Shown piece by piece: positions 1 through 17,216 of a stretch of 64,000 bases of DNA. The notes beneath the pieces are model-generated. The model had not been told where the DNA came from. It saw nothing but the letters and a program-made list of their open reading frames with translations, and did not search any database. Location of the stretch: assembly GCF_008831285.2 (NCBI RefSeq), contig NC_045150.1, positions 3,112,001 to 3,176,000 of the forward strand. The letters run 5' to 3'. The DNA comes from Nymphaea colorata (lineage: Eukaryota; Streptophyta; Magnoliopsida; Nymphaeales; Nymphaeaceae). Position numbers and translations under genes: made by a program. Position 1 is the stretch's first letter. Each line of letters begins with the position of its first letter.

Positions 1-2145
1 GATTTCAAACATATATGAACATAACATGATCATTTCGTTAGTTACAAGAAAATACATTTCTTCCACCGTTGGGTATGAAAGAAACTCAATCTGCATGATA
101 AGATGCTCATTAGGGTTCCTAATGAGATGATTAAAATGAAATTAACGCAAAATGACATGCAAATGTATATTAACATGTACATATTCGTGAGAGTTTTTCT
201 CAGGTTGGGCAAGCCTCAACCTCAAAAATTGATCAACGCAATAATAAAGAGATCCAAACCAAACTTTCATTCTCACCGTGCATTCACATATGAATAGAAG
301 AAATTAAACAACTATGCATGAATAATATCTCCAAAACAAAGCAACATGCAAGTAATAGTGAGAACGTATTCTATCATAGAATGTAAATATCATCTCATCT
401 TCTCATGCTCTCGATGCACTCGAGCATAGCTCATTGACTCTAAAATAGAGGTTTGAGAGCTATCACATATGGCTACGAGGAGATGAAAAGGAAAGGAAAC
501 AAAGAAACTAAAGCAATGTTATATTCAAGAAAAGAGAACATGATTTAATCATAAAATGAAACATCATCTCATTTTCTCATGCTCCCGGTGCACTCGAGCA
601 TAACTTCTTTACTCTTGGATAGAGATTGAGAACTTTCTCATATAGCCATAGGGAGATGAAGAAGAGAGAAAAGAAAGGAACCAAAACAATGCTACATTTA
701 AGAGAAGAGTGTATAATTTAATAATAAAATGAAATATCATTTCAGCTTCTTATGCTCCAAGTGCACTCAAAATAACTTTTTAACTTCAAAATGAATATTT
801 TAAAGTTATCTTATATGGTCATGGGAAGATGAGGAAATGAAAAAATTGGGGAACCACAACAAGTCTATATTCAAGAAAAGAAAAAGCCACGACAACAAGA
901 CTATATTCGAGAAAGGAATAGCATGATTTAAACATAAAATGAAAGAACCTTCTCTTACCCCCGGTGCACTCAAGAATAGATTTTTAACTCTAAAATGGAG
1001 ATTTTAAAGCAATCTTATATGATCATGAGGAGATGAAGAAGGGAATAAACAAGAGAAAGAAAGGAGAGAGATGATGACTACATACCTCTAATGAGAATGA
1101 CTTTTAGAAAAATGAACACCTTAGCTTGGAATGACCCTAGATCCCCATTGAGTGAAACTCCAAGAAGATGTCTCTAAGAGAGTTGTAGCTTGATGAAGTT
1201 TGCTCCAAGTTGGAGAAAAAGAGAGAAGTGGAAAGAGGAAGATGGAGAGGGAGCTAAAGGAAAAACTATAAGTGTTCAAGTGAGAATACATTAGAGTTTC
1301 GCCAATGGCTAGCTCATGCCCAAGATGGGAGATTGAGGGGGTATTTATGAAAAGTTTTGGAGCCAAAACTCAAAATTTAAATGTTTTTAAATTTCACAAC
1401 ATTTACATCTGAATTTCACAAAATTTTGAATTATTTTTATTTTTTTTAAAGAAAATAGGTTTTGACTAATTGGCTTTGGCCCTTAGCCCTGCAAATACTC
1501 CTTTGTGGTGTGGCAGGGCTAATGCCCACCTAAAAAAAATAAAAAACCGACCACCAAGGGCTGGTTTTGGAAGAAAAAATGGGGGAGGGAGGGGGCCTGC
1601 ATTGTTGCAGGCCCCTGCCCGGGCACTGTTGCGTGCCAGGCGCAACAGCGCTCGGTGCCTCGGCAAAATGAGTGCAGCAATGCACGATGCGCTGCCGCAC
1701 GCGAGGTCACACACGATGCGTGACTGTGTGTCGCGCGATTGCGCGTCGGGCAACGTGGGATCGACTTTTTTTTTTGAAATAATATGAAATAATAAAAAAA
1801 AGATAAAATGAGCATAAAATCCTTTTTTTTGTTTAATTTATTTAAAAAGTGTATAATTTTTTTTTTTGTATCAAAAGAGTGGTCGGCTTCTTTTTAAATT
1901 TCGAAAACATCTTTTGGTGCAAGGACGAAGCGTAAAACAAGGGAGAAGTCTTTGCATGCGCGCGCGTTGTTTATAGCACCAGACTTTGCCATTTTGAACT
2001 TGATTTTTTATTTTGACTTTGAAATGTTTTTTGAATTTAATTTGGGTCTAAGAGTGGGATTTTGGATTTGAATCTCACGTCTAAATTTGGGTTTTGTGTG
2101 TGGGTAAAATAATATAGTCTTTTAGAAAAATTTGGGGTGATTACA
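1..2145 (-). mobile_element. Probable LTR (partial) of a gypsy-type retrotransposon
   Basis: Read on the minus strand, the segment begins at 2145 with TGTAATCACCCC, the TGTNAC-CCC style start seen in many plant gypsy LTRs of the Del/Tekay type. Further in is a promoter-like stretch, CATAAATACCCCC near 1340-1352, then a leader-like region (about 1090-1330) ending near AGGTATGTAGT, which resembles a splice donor. A GC-rich patch lies at 1590-1765 and four diverged tandem repeats at 381-1030. No coding domain, primer-binding site or second LTR is visible, so the element must continue beyond the window start or be a remnant. The LTR assignment is inferred from start motif, promoter and composition. 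It could be another kind of noncoding repeat. Confidence 0.4.
381..1030. repeat. Four diverged tandem repeats, unit about 175-210 bp
   Basis: Each unit carries ATCATCTC-like sequence, then TCTCATGCTC, then GTGCACTCGAGCATA, then a TAACTCTAAAATAGAGA-like stretch and GGAGATGA. Units begin near 381, 556, 731 and 937 and become more divergent with position. They lie inside the probable gypsy LTR and have no sustained coding frame. Confidence 0.6.
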
Positions 2146-2624
2146 TAATAGTGTTTACAACTTGCAACTCATTTCCAAAAATCATCAACTCGTTTCAATA
2201 ACAGTGTTACACATGAATAATTTCTTTTAGATGGAAAGGAACCTTTCGAGTGCCGGATCAATTAATCGGCTGGCTTCTAAAGCATGCCTTAGGAGGGCGA
2301 TACCATGAGAAGCTCAGTTTGCATGCCATTGCTCTAGTTTTATGTTTTAGTAAGCAAAGCACTGCATGATTGCACAGACTTTGGGCTTCACTTTGGATTA
2401 TAAATCTTCTGTTTCTGAATTTAAATGAGAAGGTTGAAATGTCATGCATGAAGGTTAAATCTTCTGTTTCTGTTTTAAAACTAGAAACAACATTGATTAT
2501 TGTATCTTGTTCCCTAGAACAAAAACATACCATTTCTTGGACACATTGTTCTTGTTCTCAAACACGCATTTGGTGTGAGAAAGTTCAGTACCATTATGGG
2601 TTCCTTTGAATCTAACTTGGATTT

Positions 2625-3480
2625 TATTGAAAACTAGAAACAGTATCGATTATTGTATCTTGTTCCCTAGAACAAAAACATACCGTTCCTTGGACACAAT
2701 ATTCTTGTTATCAAACACGCATTTGGTACCTGTGTTCTTTCTTATCATTGCATTTAATTAACAAGTTCTGGACATTGTTAGTGATGTTATGTGGAGACAA
2801 AAAGAGAGATGACAAAATAGAAAGTAATTAACTGAAAAGCCATGAAGCAACACAAAAAGCAGCAAAAAAAAAGGTGCAAAAAGCTGTAGAGAGAGAGAGA
2901 GAGAGCTCAGACGTAAATTTTCTGGTGAAAAGGGGCAAAAGGCCATCTTTTATGCATTTATACCGAAGCTCTTGGCCCATATGTGTCTCTTTGATCGGAA
3001 CAAACTGGTGGAGTGCCAAACATACCTTTCAACAACTTCATTAGGACGCCCTGCTTACCCCTTCATGTACGTATATAGGTTGAATAGATATCCAAATTTG
3101 GTAAAAAAAAAAAAAGATCAATCATATTGGCAACTGGGTTCGAATTTGATGTACACAAAATTGGTAAAAAAAATTCAATCTTATTACCAATTGGGTTTGA
3201 ATTTGATATGCAATTTAGTAGTCAAATTAATTGAATAAGTAGCGGCTCAAGGCAAGTGTGACCATGTGGGCTCTCTTATTAATGCCTAGCTGCCCCCTTA
3301 ATTTTTATTTATTTATATATATATATATACAAGTGCCCCTTAAACTTTAAAATTTAAACTATTAGTGACCCTTAGCTATTCTAGCTCTGCTACTGATTTG
3401 ATGTACCATTGAAATAAAATAAACATCCAATATACTGATCTTATATAGATGACCAGAATAAATGTAGAATAAAGAGAAAG
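2625..3480. repeat. Dispersed repeat, copy 1 (partner at 13098-14400)
   Basis: The sequence from AAACTAGAAACAGTATC through CCCTAGAACAAAAACATA, a run of GA repeats with GAGAGCTCAGAC, GGGGCAAAAGGCCA, and on to TACAAGTGCCCCTTAAA recurs in the same order and orientation at 13098-14400. The two copies flank the receptor kinase gene about 10.5 kb apart. By eye they are about 80 percent similar in the best parts. Positions 3237-3396 look like an embedded hAT-type MITE, with AGTAGCGG at the left and GCTCTGCTACTG at the right. Confidence 0.65.
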
Positions 3481-4309
3481 AGGAGAAACGCAGGTAGCAG
3501 GCAGAGAACTTGCAAGATACGTGGTTTGGCTAGTGGCCTACGTCCAGGGTAAAAGGCAGCTCAACACCTCAGGATCAATTCCATTAAAAAGGGACACACA
3601 ATTACATAAAGCTACAGAAATCATCTCTCCAAGGAAACACAATGAAGAGAAAAAGGAAGGAGAAGAGGTAAGTGAAATCGATATTCCCAAAAAACATAGC
3701 TCCCAAAAATGTAGCTAATCAAATCTTGATCTCCAAGGAAAGGATGATGATAACGATGTAACTTGCACCGGCTGAGCTGCCAACTTCTGTTGTCTTCAAC
3801 ACTTGTAATGATTTCCTCTCGACCGACAAGGACTTCATGAGGATCCATCACTGACAAACGATCTTTGCAATTGATCTCCTAACAAAAGAAGCAGGACCTC
3901 CATTATTTCATTGGCAAAGCAACATGCAGTGGGTCGCTAGTGTCCTGAAATGGGAAAAGCAAAGTTCACATATTGATCTTTATACTACACTAGATTAATA
4001 TTCTAACTCAGACTAACTTCCTGAACTGAAAATGGCTTTTAGTAGACAAGCATCCACCGCAAGTATATTTGGATATCAATTTAGTTGGAATTAAATTTGA
4101 TATCAGCTACAATGGTCGGTTAATAGTCAATGCCCAGCTAATCAAAGCCATAATCCTTAGCCTACATGAGATACTTCAAATAACAGTTCTTTCCTATATG
4201 CAGACACAGTTATGGAAGCAGGGACCGTTAGGCATTAAGCCACATTCTGGGTGCTAATGCATCATAATCACTCTTATATATAAGCCAAAGCTTCCTCGTT
4301 ATGATTATC
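3481..4309. other. Unassigned intergenic DNA
   Basis: No gene, RNA or clear repeat was recognised. Short open frames here have no family signature. Confidence 0.5.
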
Positions 4310-5338
4310 AATATGTAACCAGCTCATTTTCCTTCACTATTTATCAACAAAAGCAAAAGTGATACATCTTGGTCTTGATCTATGTTGATGATATCATAGT
4401 TACAAGTAATAGTGATGTCAAGATCAATGAAACAAAGAAACCTCTTCAGAAAACTTTTGACATCAAGGACTTAGGGAAATTAAAATATTTTTTTTAAGTC
4501 TAGAGTTTGCCCATTTAAGGAATGGCTTGTTTATGTTTCAAAGGAAATATGTCTTAGATCTATTGAAGGAAACTAAGAAACTTGGGTGTTGACTAGTTGA
4601 CATCCCCCTCATCACCAATTCCAAGAAAGGAATCATCGAAGGCAAGAAACTTTCTGATACCTGTAAATACCAATGTCTTGTAGGAAGATTAATTTGTCAC
4701 ATAGTTACAAGACCAGATGTGTTGTGAACCTAGTCAATCAACATATGCACAATCCAAATTAAGAACGCTGGAACATAGTTGAAAGAATTCTAAAATATTT
4801 AAAGAAGACTCTAGGTCAAGGGTTGTGGTACAACAGGAATGGTCATGTTGACATTAGAGGATATTCAAATGCAAACTGGGTGGGAAGCATTAATAGAAAA
4901 TATACTATGGGACAATATAGTTACGTAGGTAATAACCTTGTATCTTGGAGAAGCAAAAAACAAAGAGTTTTATATCTGTCAACTACAGAGCCAAAGTAAT
5001 AGGCAATGGCTACTACAACCTGTGAAATTACATAAGTTAGAAGCTTATTGTCTGAAATGGGTCTTAAATTATGCTCTCCCACTCCTAAGTGCTATGACAA
5101 TAAAGTGGCTATATATATTGTAGAAAATGTTGTTTTTCATGAAAAAGCAAAACATATAGAGAGTAGTTGCCATTTTGTAAGAGAAACGGTTCAAAACAGT
5201 GAAATCAACACTTTTTATACTTAGAGTTCAAATCGGCTGACAGATGGATTAACTAAAGATTGACCAAAAGAGGAAGAGTTAAATGACATTCTCAGCAAGT
5301 GGAGCTGCTACAATGTCTACACTCCACTTGAGAGGGAG
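4310..5338 (+). pseudogene. Degenerate Ty1/copia pol fragment (RT and RNase H)
   Basis: Conceptual translation in shifting frames gives the copia reverse transcriptase core IYVDDIIVTSNS (about 4378-4413), then DIKDLGKLKYFF, then the RNase H region GYSNANWVGS (about 4859-4888) and the C-terminal NRLTDGLTK (about 5231-5257). Several stops and frameshifts interrupt it. Gag, protease and integrase are missing upstream, so this is the truncated 3' part of an element. It ends in a purine-rich tract, TTGAGAGGGAG, directly before an LTR-like start. Confidence 0.8.
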
Positions 5339-5650
5339 TGATAAAACGGCTAGCTGACTCATCAAAGCTTTATTATGTCAGGTTTCACCTTCTATTATTT
5401 GAGGATTGCTTTTCCGTTTTCCATGTGTTTGACATTGCGATATAACCATTGCTCAATGTCTTCTTTTTTGTAGTTTTCCTCAACGATTTATATGTGTTTT
5501 CCCTGTAACTATCAAAGGTGAGATAATGGAAAGAAGCTATATATGCCATTAATAAAGTTTTACCATGGATGTAAGATCAATTGACCCGAACCACATAAAC
5601 ATTGCCTTTCTCTTCTTTGGTTTGAACCTTTTCACTTTATGTAGGTGCAC
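5339..5650 (+). mobile_element. Probable 3' LTR remnant of the copia fragment
   Basis: The segment starts with TGATAAAACGGCTAG directly after the purine-rich tract at about 5328-5338, the expected polypurine-tract/LTR junction. It contains GACCCGAACCACATAAAC (about 5582-5599), similar to the GAACCACGTTAAATC near the ends of the copia LTRs at 56 and 60.8 kb. The right end is uncertain and no matching 5' LTR lies in the window. Confidence 0.4.
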
Positions 5651-7020
5651 TCCGTGCTTGTCCTTTGAAAGTCACCAATGAAGCATCCTATTGCAGTTCA
5701 ATGAAAAGACAGCTCTTCTAATCATTTTACAGTTTACTTTACCCTCAATGACTCGGATTCCCATTTGCAAAACCTCGTCACTGAAGGGTTGTGGAGAGTC
5801 ACTGGGCATCTGATCCGAGAGTCGCTGCGTAGGAGGATTCCTTGGCAGCTGATGTCCATCTACTAGGGGGGAACGAGGCTTTTCACATGCGCTTTTCTTT
5901 TGTATAATAGCAAACTAAAAAGTGCAGCTGGTTGGTTCTCTTTATTTTGTATTTGAAACTTGTTAATTTGATAATACACCAACCAAATTCACCTTTTAAT
6001 TAGTCCCACCATCAAGTAGATATTTAAAAAGTGCTAGCTAATTTTGTTATTTTTAGATGAGAATTAAAGCATGTGGTAGCTATAAGTAGAACTTGGTCTT
6101 TATGCCGGCCAAGTACCTGTACCATTTGTGATTTTTCCCAACATTTTTGTGGTGGTGTCACTTTTATACTTTTTAAATCACCACAAACTTTGAGCATGAT
6201 TGCATAAACATGAAACTTGGTTTTCCAGCTCAATAAGCTTTCTTCTCTTAAATGTCTCTTAGCATTTTTATACTTGTTAAAACTAAGATTTTCAACGAGA
6301 AATGTAGAAGATCAAAGCTTTAGGAAATACGAACTTTTTATAGAACCATTCTATTTTGAAAGCAAGAACTTTTATAGAACAAAAGCATGAAATTTTTATG
6401 GAACAATTTCATGTAACTTTTGGTCGCAGATTTGGATTACTAACAATAATATGCTTTTTAGGGAGAACATTGGGACTTCCCTACTATGCTGCATACTCTT
6501 CTAGCTGCGATCATGACATGTGAAGGCCTTTTGGACAACAGACTCTTCCTCATTTCCTTTGTCACTTTTGTTTTTTATTTTTCTTTTCTGTTTTGTTGTA
6601 CCCTTTTTAAGTCTATCACTTTTTGGATGTGTTCACGTTTAATTGAAGTTATTTTTTTCTCTCTCTTTGTATCTCGCATTTTTTTTCTATGTGAATAGGA
6701 GGCAAACCCCACTACAAGAAGTGAGCCAAAGCCAACCCCTTCCTTCCCTTTCTTCTCGGCCCAATGCTGCAACAGTGCCTGGTGTTGAGCAATATTGTAT
6801 CAATTTCATACCACCCTCTACTGCATTAACCCATGAGCATAGCACCCATAGACACAAACTATCGTTGTCCCCAACCTGACCAGCTATATTTTGCCTTTGG
6901 AGGTCTCTCTTCCCACCATTCCCCGATCGAAGACAAAAGCAAAAATACCAAGAAACAATAATTTTTACCTTGTCATATCTACCATAAAAAGGCTAAGATC
7001 GTCAAAATGGCAAAACAAGA

Positions 7021-7022
<2 letters not shown>
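5651..7022. other. Intergenic DNA downstream of the receptor kinase gene
   Basis: AT-rich sequence without a recognisable gene. The short open frames at 6024-6233 and 6486-6879 show no family signature. Confidence 0.5.

Positions 7023-7108
<86 letters not shown>
7023..7108. repeat. (AT)n microsatellite
   Basis: About 42 AT dinucleotides lie just downstream of the stop codon of the minus-strand receptor kinase gene. Open frames reading Tyr-Ile repeats through it are artefacts. Confidence 0.95.
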
Positions 7109-7110
<2 letters not shown>

Positions 7111-7313
7111 CTCTTGCGAGCACATATGTCTAAATTATGGCAATTTTGTTGCATCAACCACACTAATTTATTAATGGAATCCATTATTACTTTGTCACTG
7201 TAACTGCTTCTATGTTCACATATAGTAGTCCTTGTACTGCAAAATACTAGGCAATGTGGCAGCCCACAAAGAGAAAGATAGCACGACTGCACTAAGTAAT
7301 ACAGTAGTCCCAA

Positions 7314-12758
<5,445 letters not shown>

Positions 12759-12797
12759 TATCTAAAATCTCTCTCTCACTCGGAGCCCCCGCGGACA

Positions 12798-12870
12798 TTG
12801 ACCGCTGCCGGGTCAGGTCATCGTCCTCTATTGACTGGACTGACCGGGTAAAATAATTATTGTGAGTCAA
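12798..12870. promoter_or_regulatory. W-box cluster upstream of the receptor kinase
   Basis: Three cores matching the W-box TTGAC[CT] lie within about 115 bases of the start codon: TTGACC at 12798-12803, TTGACT at 12831-12836, and AGTCAA (TTGACT on the gene strand) at 12865-12870. W-boxes are WRKY factor sites common in promoters of defence-responsive receptor kinases. Binding here is inferred only. Confidence 0.4.
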
Positions 12871-13097
12871 ACATGTGCGTTGAGAATAACGGAAGCATGT
12901 CAAATGCTACCCTAAACCCCAAACCCCAAGGACAAAAGAAATGATTGATTGGTTAGTGTTCATTAGTTCTAACTAAAGGTAATTTTCTTTTTTTTTTCTT
13001 CTCAAGCCTCCATTAGGAGTGACATTTTATAAACATGTGTGAAGAATACCGTGTTCTTGTTTTAGGAAGCAGTGTAATTATATCCAACATTAGATTG

Positions 13098-14400
13098 TCG
13101 AAACTAGAAACAATATCTATTATTATATCATGTTCCCTAGAACAAAAACATAGTGCTCTTTAGACACAATCTTTTTATTATCAAACACCTATTTAGTGTC
13201 TGTGTCCTTTCTTAGATTTAGATCATTGAAATTAATTGACAAGTTTTGTTAGAGAAGTTAGCATGTGAAGAGAGAGAGAAGACAAAATGGAAATTAATTG
13301 ACAGAAACTGATAGCCAAAACCGCCATCAAGCATTACAAAAAGCAGCAAAAAAAGAGAAGGTGCAAAAGCTAAAGAGAGGGAGAGAGAGAGAGAGCTCAG
13401 ACCCAAATTTTGAGGTCGGAGGGGGCAAAAGGCCACCTTTTATGCATTTATATTGAGGCCCTTGGCTCATCTATGGCTCTCTGATCCAGGCAATCTAGTG
13501 GAGCAAACAATATTTGCCTTCCAAACAACTTTATTATGAAGCCCTGCTTACTTGCTCATGTACATATATAGGTTGGATGGGTACCCAAACGTGGTTTTTA
13601 AAAAACAAAAAGCAAAAAAAAAAAATCATTCGTATTACCAGTTGGGTTTGAATTTGATATGCAATTTCATAACCAAATTAATTGGTATAGTATCGGAGGA
13701 AGGTGTGGACTGATGTGGGCCATTGCCAGGCGAGCTCACAAAAAAATGTCTTATTAACAATAGCTAACTGCCTCCTCAATTTTTATTTGTTTATGTACAC
13801 TTATACAAGTAAGGATGTCAATGTATCCTATTTGAGTCGGATATTTGACTCAACTGATCCGAAAAAATCGGATATGGAAAAAAACTTTAATATCTGATTA
13901 AAAAATCTGATCAGATTCAGATTAAGATATACATAAATATCCAATTTGATTCAGATACGGTTTCGGATTGGATTCATTTTTAGACAAATATCATGTATCT
14001 AATGTTATTACATTTTGAAAATTGACAAAATCCGGTTCAAAATTTGGAGTGGGATTGGGATTCAGATATAAACATAAAAATTGAATTTGAATTGTAAAAT
14101 CTCATTTTGTATTCGGATTCGGATATGACATTTCTTTATTTCAATTTGAAACTGAATACGTAAATATCCGAAAAACGGATATGATTAAGGATATATTTGA
14201 TCCGAATCTGATCCATTTGACATCCCTAAATACAAGTGCCCTTAAAGTTTAAAACATAAACCATTAGTGCTTTGTAGTTAGAAATTTCTAGCTCCGCCAC
14301 TGATTTGATATACAATTGTGAAAAAGTAAAGATCAATACAAATACTGATCTTGTATATACGTGAACAAATGAAAAAGTGTCCAAATATGAACCTGGTCGC
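13098..14400. repeat. Dispersed repeat, copy 2 (partner at 2625-3480)
   Basis: Same order of blocks as copy 1: AAACTAGAAACAATATC, CCCTAGAACAAAAACATA, GAGAGCTCAGAC, GGGGCAAAAGGCCA, then TACAAGTGCCC and CGCCACTGATTTGAT. It differs mainly by a 419-bp insertion at 13811-14229. The part from about 13688 to 14300 has hAT-like ends, so this is a MITE nested in a MITE. Confidence 0.65.
13811..14229. mobile_element. Non-autonomous hAT-like MITE with 8-bp target duplication
   Basis: The ends read AAGGATGTCAATG and TTTGACATCCCTAA, forming an imperfect terminal inverted repeat. ATACAAGT is directly repeated at 13803-13810 and 14230-14237. The related copy at 2625-3480 has a single uninterrupted ATACAAGT at the same place, which is an empty site. 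The interior is AT-rich with many GGATAT/GGATTC words and has no coding frame. Confidence 0.85.
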
Positions 14401-14561
14401 ATGAACCTAATTAGCTGAATATATATGGTAAGAAGATCGATTCTACCTAAACATGAATTTTTTACGTCTCTACCGTTTCTCCAATATGCTGCACATATCA
14501 TGTTTATTTTAAGGCAAACAAAATAACCCTGCTCTTGGAACAACATGACATCCGGCTGTTC

Positions 14562-15910
14562 GATTCAAATATCCTTTCTGATTATTTTTTACGCCCACAA
14601 AAATATTAGTTCATAGATTTGAAATTGTTTTCCAATCAAATAAATATTTGGTGTAGGATCGCCGTGTGGGTGCCTGATTTGTCAATGGATTTGTAAAAGG
14701 AGATCTGTATAATATGAACAATTTATGTATGTACATCGAGTCTTTCTATAGTGCTTCCAAAAAGGTTGAAATAAGCATTTCCATCAAAGAAAATGACTTC
14801 TCAAGGTTGCTAAATTATCTATGATGTCCCACAACAAAAGTTTTTGAATTGAAGATTTTTTATGTAAAGACTGTATTCCCATAAACATGAAATGCTTATC
14901 TCTTAAAGGATGTTTAGGAGCCTGCCTGCATCATGTCAAGAGATAAATTATAGATCTAGACTCTAGTTTCAAATCCAAATCCAACATCTACAGCTGATCA
15001 GATTAGACCTCTGATCCTAATCATAAATCCAAAATCTAAATCCAACATCTAAGGCCAATCAAGTTAGACCTCTGATTTGAAAGGTAGATACAAAATGCAA
15101 ATCCAACTTCTAAATAGGTTGTATTAGACATATGATCTAGCCCGAGATCTAAAACTCAAATATAACATCTAAACTAGATCAAATTAAACCACTCATCAAG
15201 ACCTCGGGTTTAATGTCCAAAATTTAATATATAAATTGGACCAGATTAGACCTCTGATCTAAATCCCTTGTTTAAAATCCAAATCGAACATCTAAAGCTG
15301 GTCAAATTAGGTCTTTGATCCAATCACAAGTGCAAACCCAAATCCAACATGTAAACTAGATCGTATCAGAGCTTTGATCCAAATTTGAGATTTGAAATTT
15401 GATTTAAACACCCTATCCAGGTCAGATAAGACCTACAATCCAACCCACTTGATCTATGGCCATATTTAAATCCAATCATCTGATTCAAATATCCACCTGA
15501 TTATCATTATCATTGATGTCTCCCAAAATCTTTGATCATGCCTTTAATATTGTTTTCTCATCAAATAAATGTTGTGTTAGATCACCAGTCTGGATGATTG
15601 ATAGCGAATGGTTTAAAAAAAGGATATCTCTATTATACGAACAATTTATTTATATCCATCAGTTCTTTCTATAGTGTCGCCAAAACGATTGATATAGACA
15701 TTTGCATCAAAGATAATGGCATGCCAGTGTCAGAAAATTATATTGATGTCCCACATCAAAAGATTTGGTGTTGAGGATTTCATGTGTAAAGACTGTATAG
15801 ATAGATAAATGGAATGCTTATATTTTAAGGATGTTTGCCAGCCCACTTCATGGCAAGAGTGAGTATAGACCCAGAATCCAGTTCCATGTCCAAATCCAAC
15901 ATCTACATTG
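14562..15910. repeat. Direct duplication, two copies offset by about 921 bp
   Basis: The region 14562-14995 (ATTCAAATATCC, TTCTTTCTATAGTG, GTAAAGACTGTAT, AAGGATGTTT) recurs diverged at 15483-15908. The duplicated unit includes both the flank and the beginning of the foldback arm that starts at 14908, so duplication and foldback are interleaved. Confidence 0.65.
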
Positions 15911-16512
15911 TAGATGATTAGACCTCTTATCATGGCATGTAGATCAATTGGGCTGGATTCTGTATATGTTGTTTAAATCAAATTTAAAATGTTGCAATTG
16001 GATCAGAGGTATGAATTGATTTGGTTTATTTGCTGGATTTGGGCTTGCGTCTGTGATTTGGATCAGAGGCTTAATCTGGCCTACTTTAGATGTTGGATTT
16101 GGATTTTGAACAACGGATCTAGCTTAGAGGTCTAATCTAATCCAATTTATATATTGAAGTTTTGACATTGAACCCTATGTCTTGATGAGTGGTCTAATCT
16201 GATATGGTTTAGATGTTGGATTTCAGTTTTAGATCTCGGGCTACATCATTTGTCTAATACAACCTATTTAGAAGTTGGATTTAAATTCTGAATCTAAGGT
16301 TCAGATCAAGGGTCTAATCTGATCAGTTTTAGGTGTTGGATTTAGATTTTGTATCTAAGATCAAGATACATCAGAGGTCTAATATCATCCGCTATAAATG
16401 TTGGATTTGGATTTGAAACTGAGATCTGGATCTATAATTCATCTCTTGATATGAAGCAGATTTACAATTCATCTCTTGACATGAAGCGGGCTGGCTCCTA
16501 AACATCCCTTAA
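14908..16512. mobile_element. Foldback-like element with repetitive inverted arms
   Basis: The left end TTAAAGGATGTTTAGGAGCC is matched in inverted form by GGCTCCTAAACATCCCTTAA at 16492-16511. The arms continue inward over several hundred bases as degenerate tandem units of about 60-70 bp. Left-arm units read like AAATCCAAATCCAACATCTA with AGATTAGACCTCTGATC; right-arm units read like GATCAGAGGTCTAAT with TGTTGGATTTGGATTT. This resembles foldback or long-TIR transposons. No transposase frame and no certain target duplication were found. Confidence 0.6.
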
Positions 16513-17183
16513 AAGATAATCTAATCTTTATATATTTTTAATTCTCATTTATTTTTTAAATGAATTTAATATATTTCCCATCATGATTCATGCCCTCAAG
16601 CTGTGAGGAAGCAATAAGTTGTGAGATAAACATTATAAACCTTGTGCCAAGACCTTAACAATGATTGTGCCATGTATGAAAATCGAATGGAATTGAGCAA
16701 TTGATACAGGAGACTACTACGACAAGAGGGTAAATTGTTGTTAGTGGAGGACTGAAGCTTGACAGTGAGGCATCCTGTTGTTTGTCACGATATGATTGGG
16801 TGTGCATGCCTACGGAGTCATTTGGCATCCGGGACACTCTGTGTCCCATGAACCTGCATCAACATTCACAAGACACTAGTTCTAGTATTCCATGAAATCT
16901 GCCCTATTATCGGAGGCAGATTTATGGGACACTCTCATAACGTCCTTGATGCCTTACAAATCTACCACATTAACATTGTATGGTTGAATAAGACATCAAA
17001 TTGCTAACTCCTATACAACAAATCATTAAGTATTGTGTTCGCTTATGGCAGTAAATCACTAACATTGGTTGTGCTTTTACTTTTATCAACTTCTGAGCAT
17101 TGTCCCAGATCAGGGGCCGTAAGAATGCACGTCAAGTCTCATCTTAGTAGTAGTAAATTTAGAAATTTTCCCGAGCTGATATT

Positions 17184-17216
<33 letters not shown>

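Noticed and set aside
1464-1815. Overlapping 95-105-residue frames on both strands in a GC-rich patch
   Set aside because: No domain, no splice context, and they lie within the probable LTR; the openness is explained by GC content.
7023-7313. Open frames reading Tyr-Ile repeats through AT microsatellites (also at 9152-9364, 18794-18988, 31176-31519)
   Set aside because: They are translations of (AT)n tracts with no coding support.
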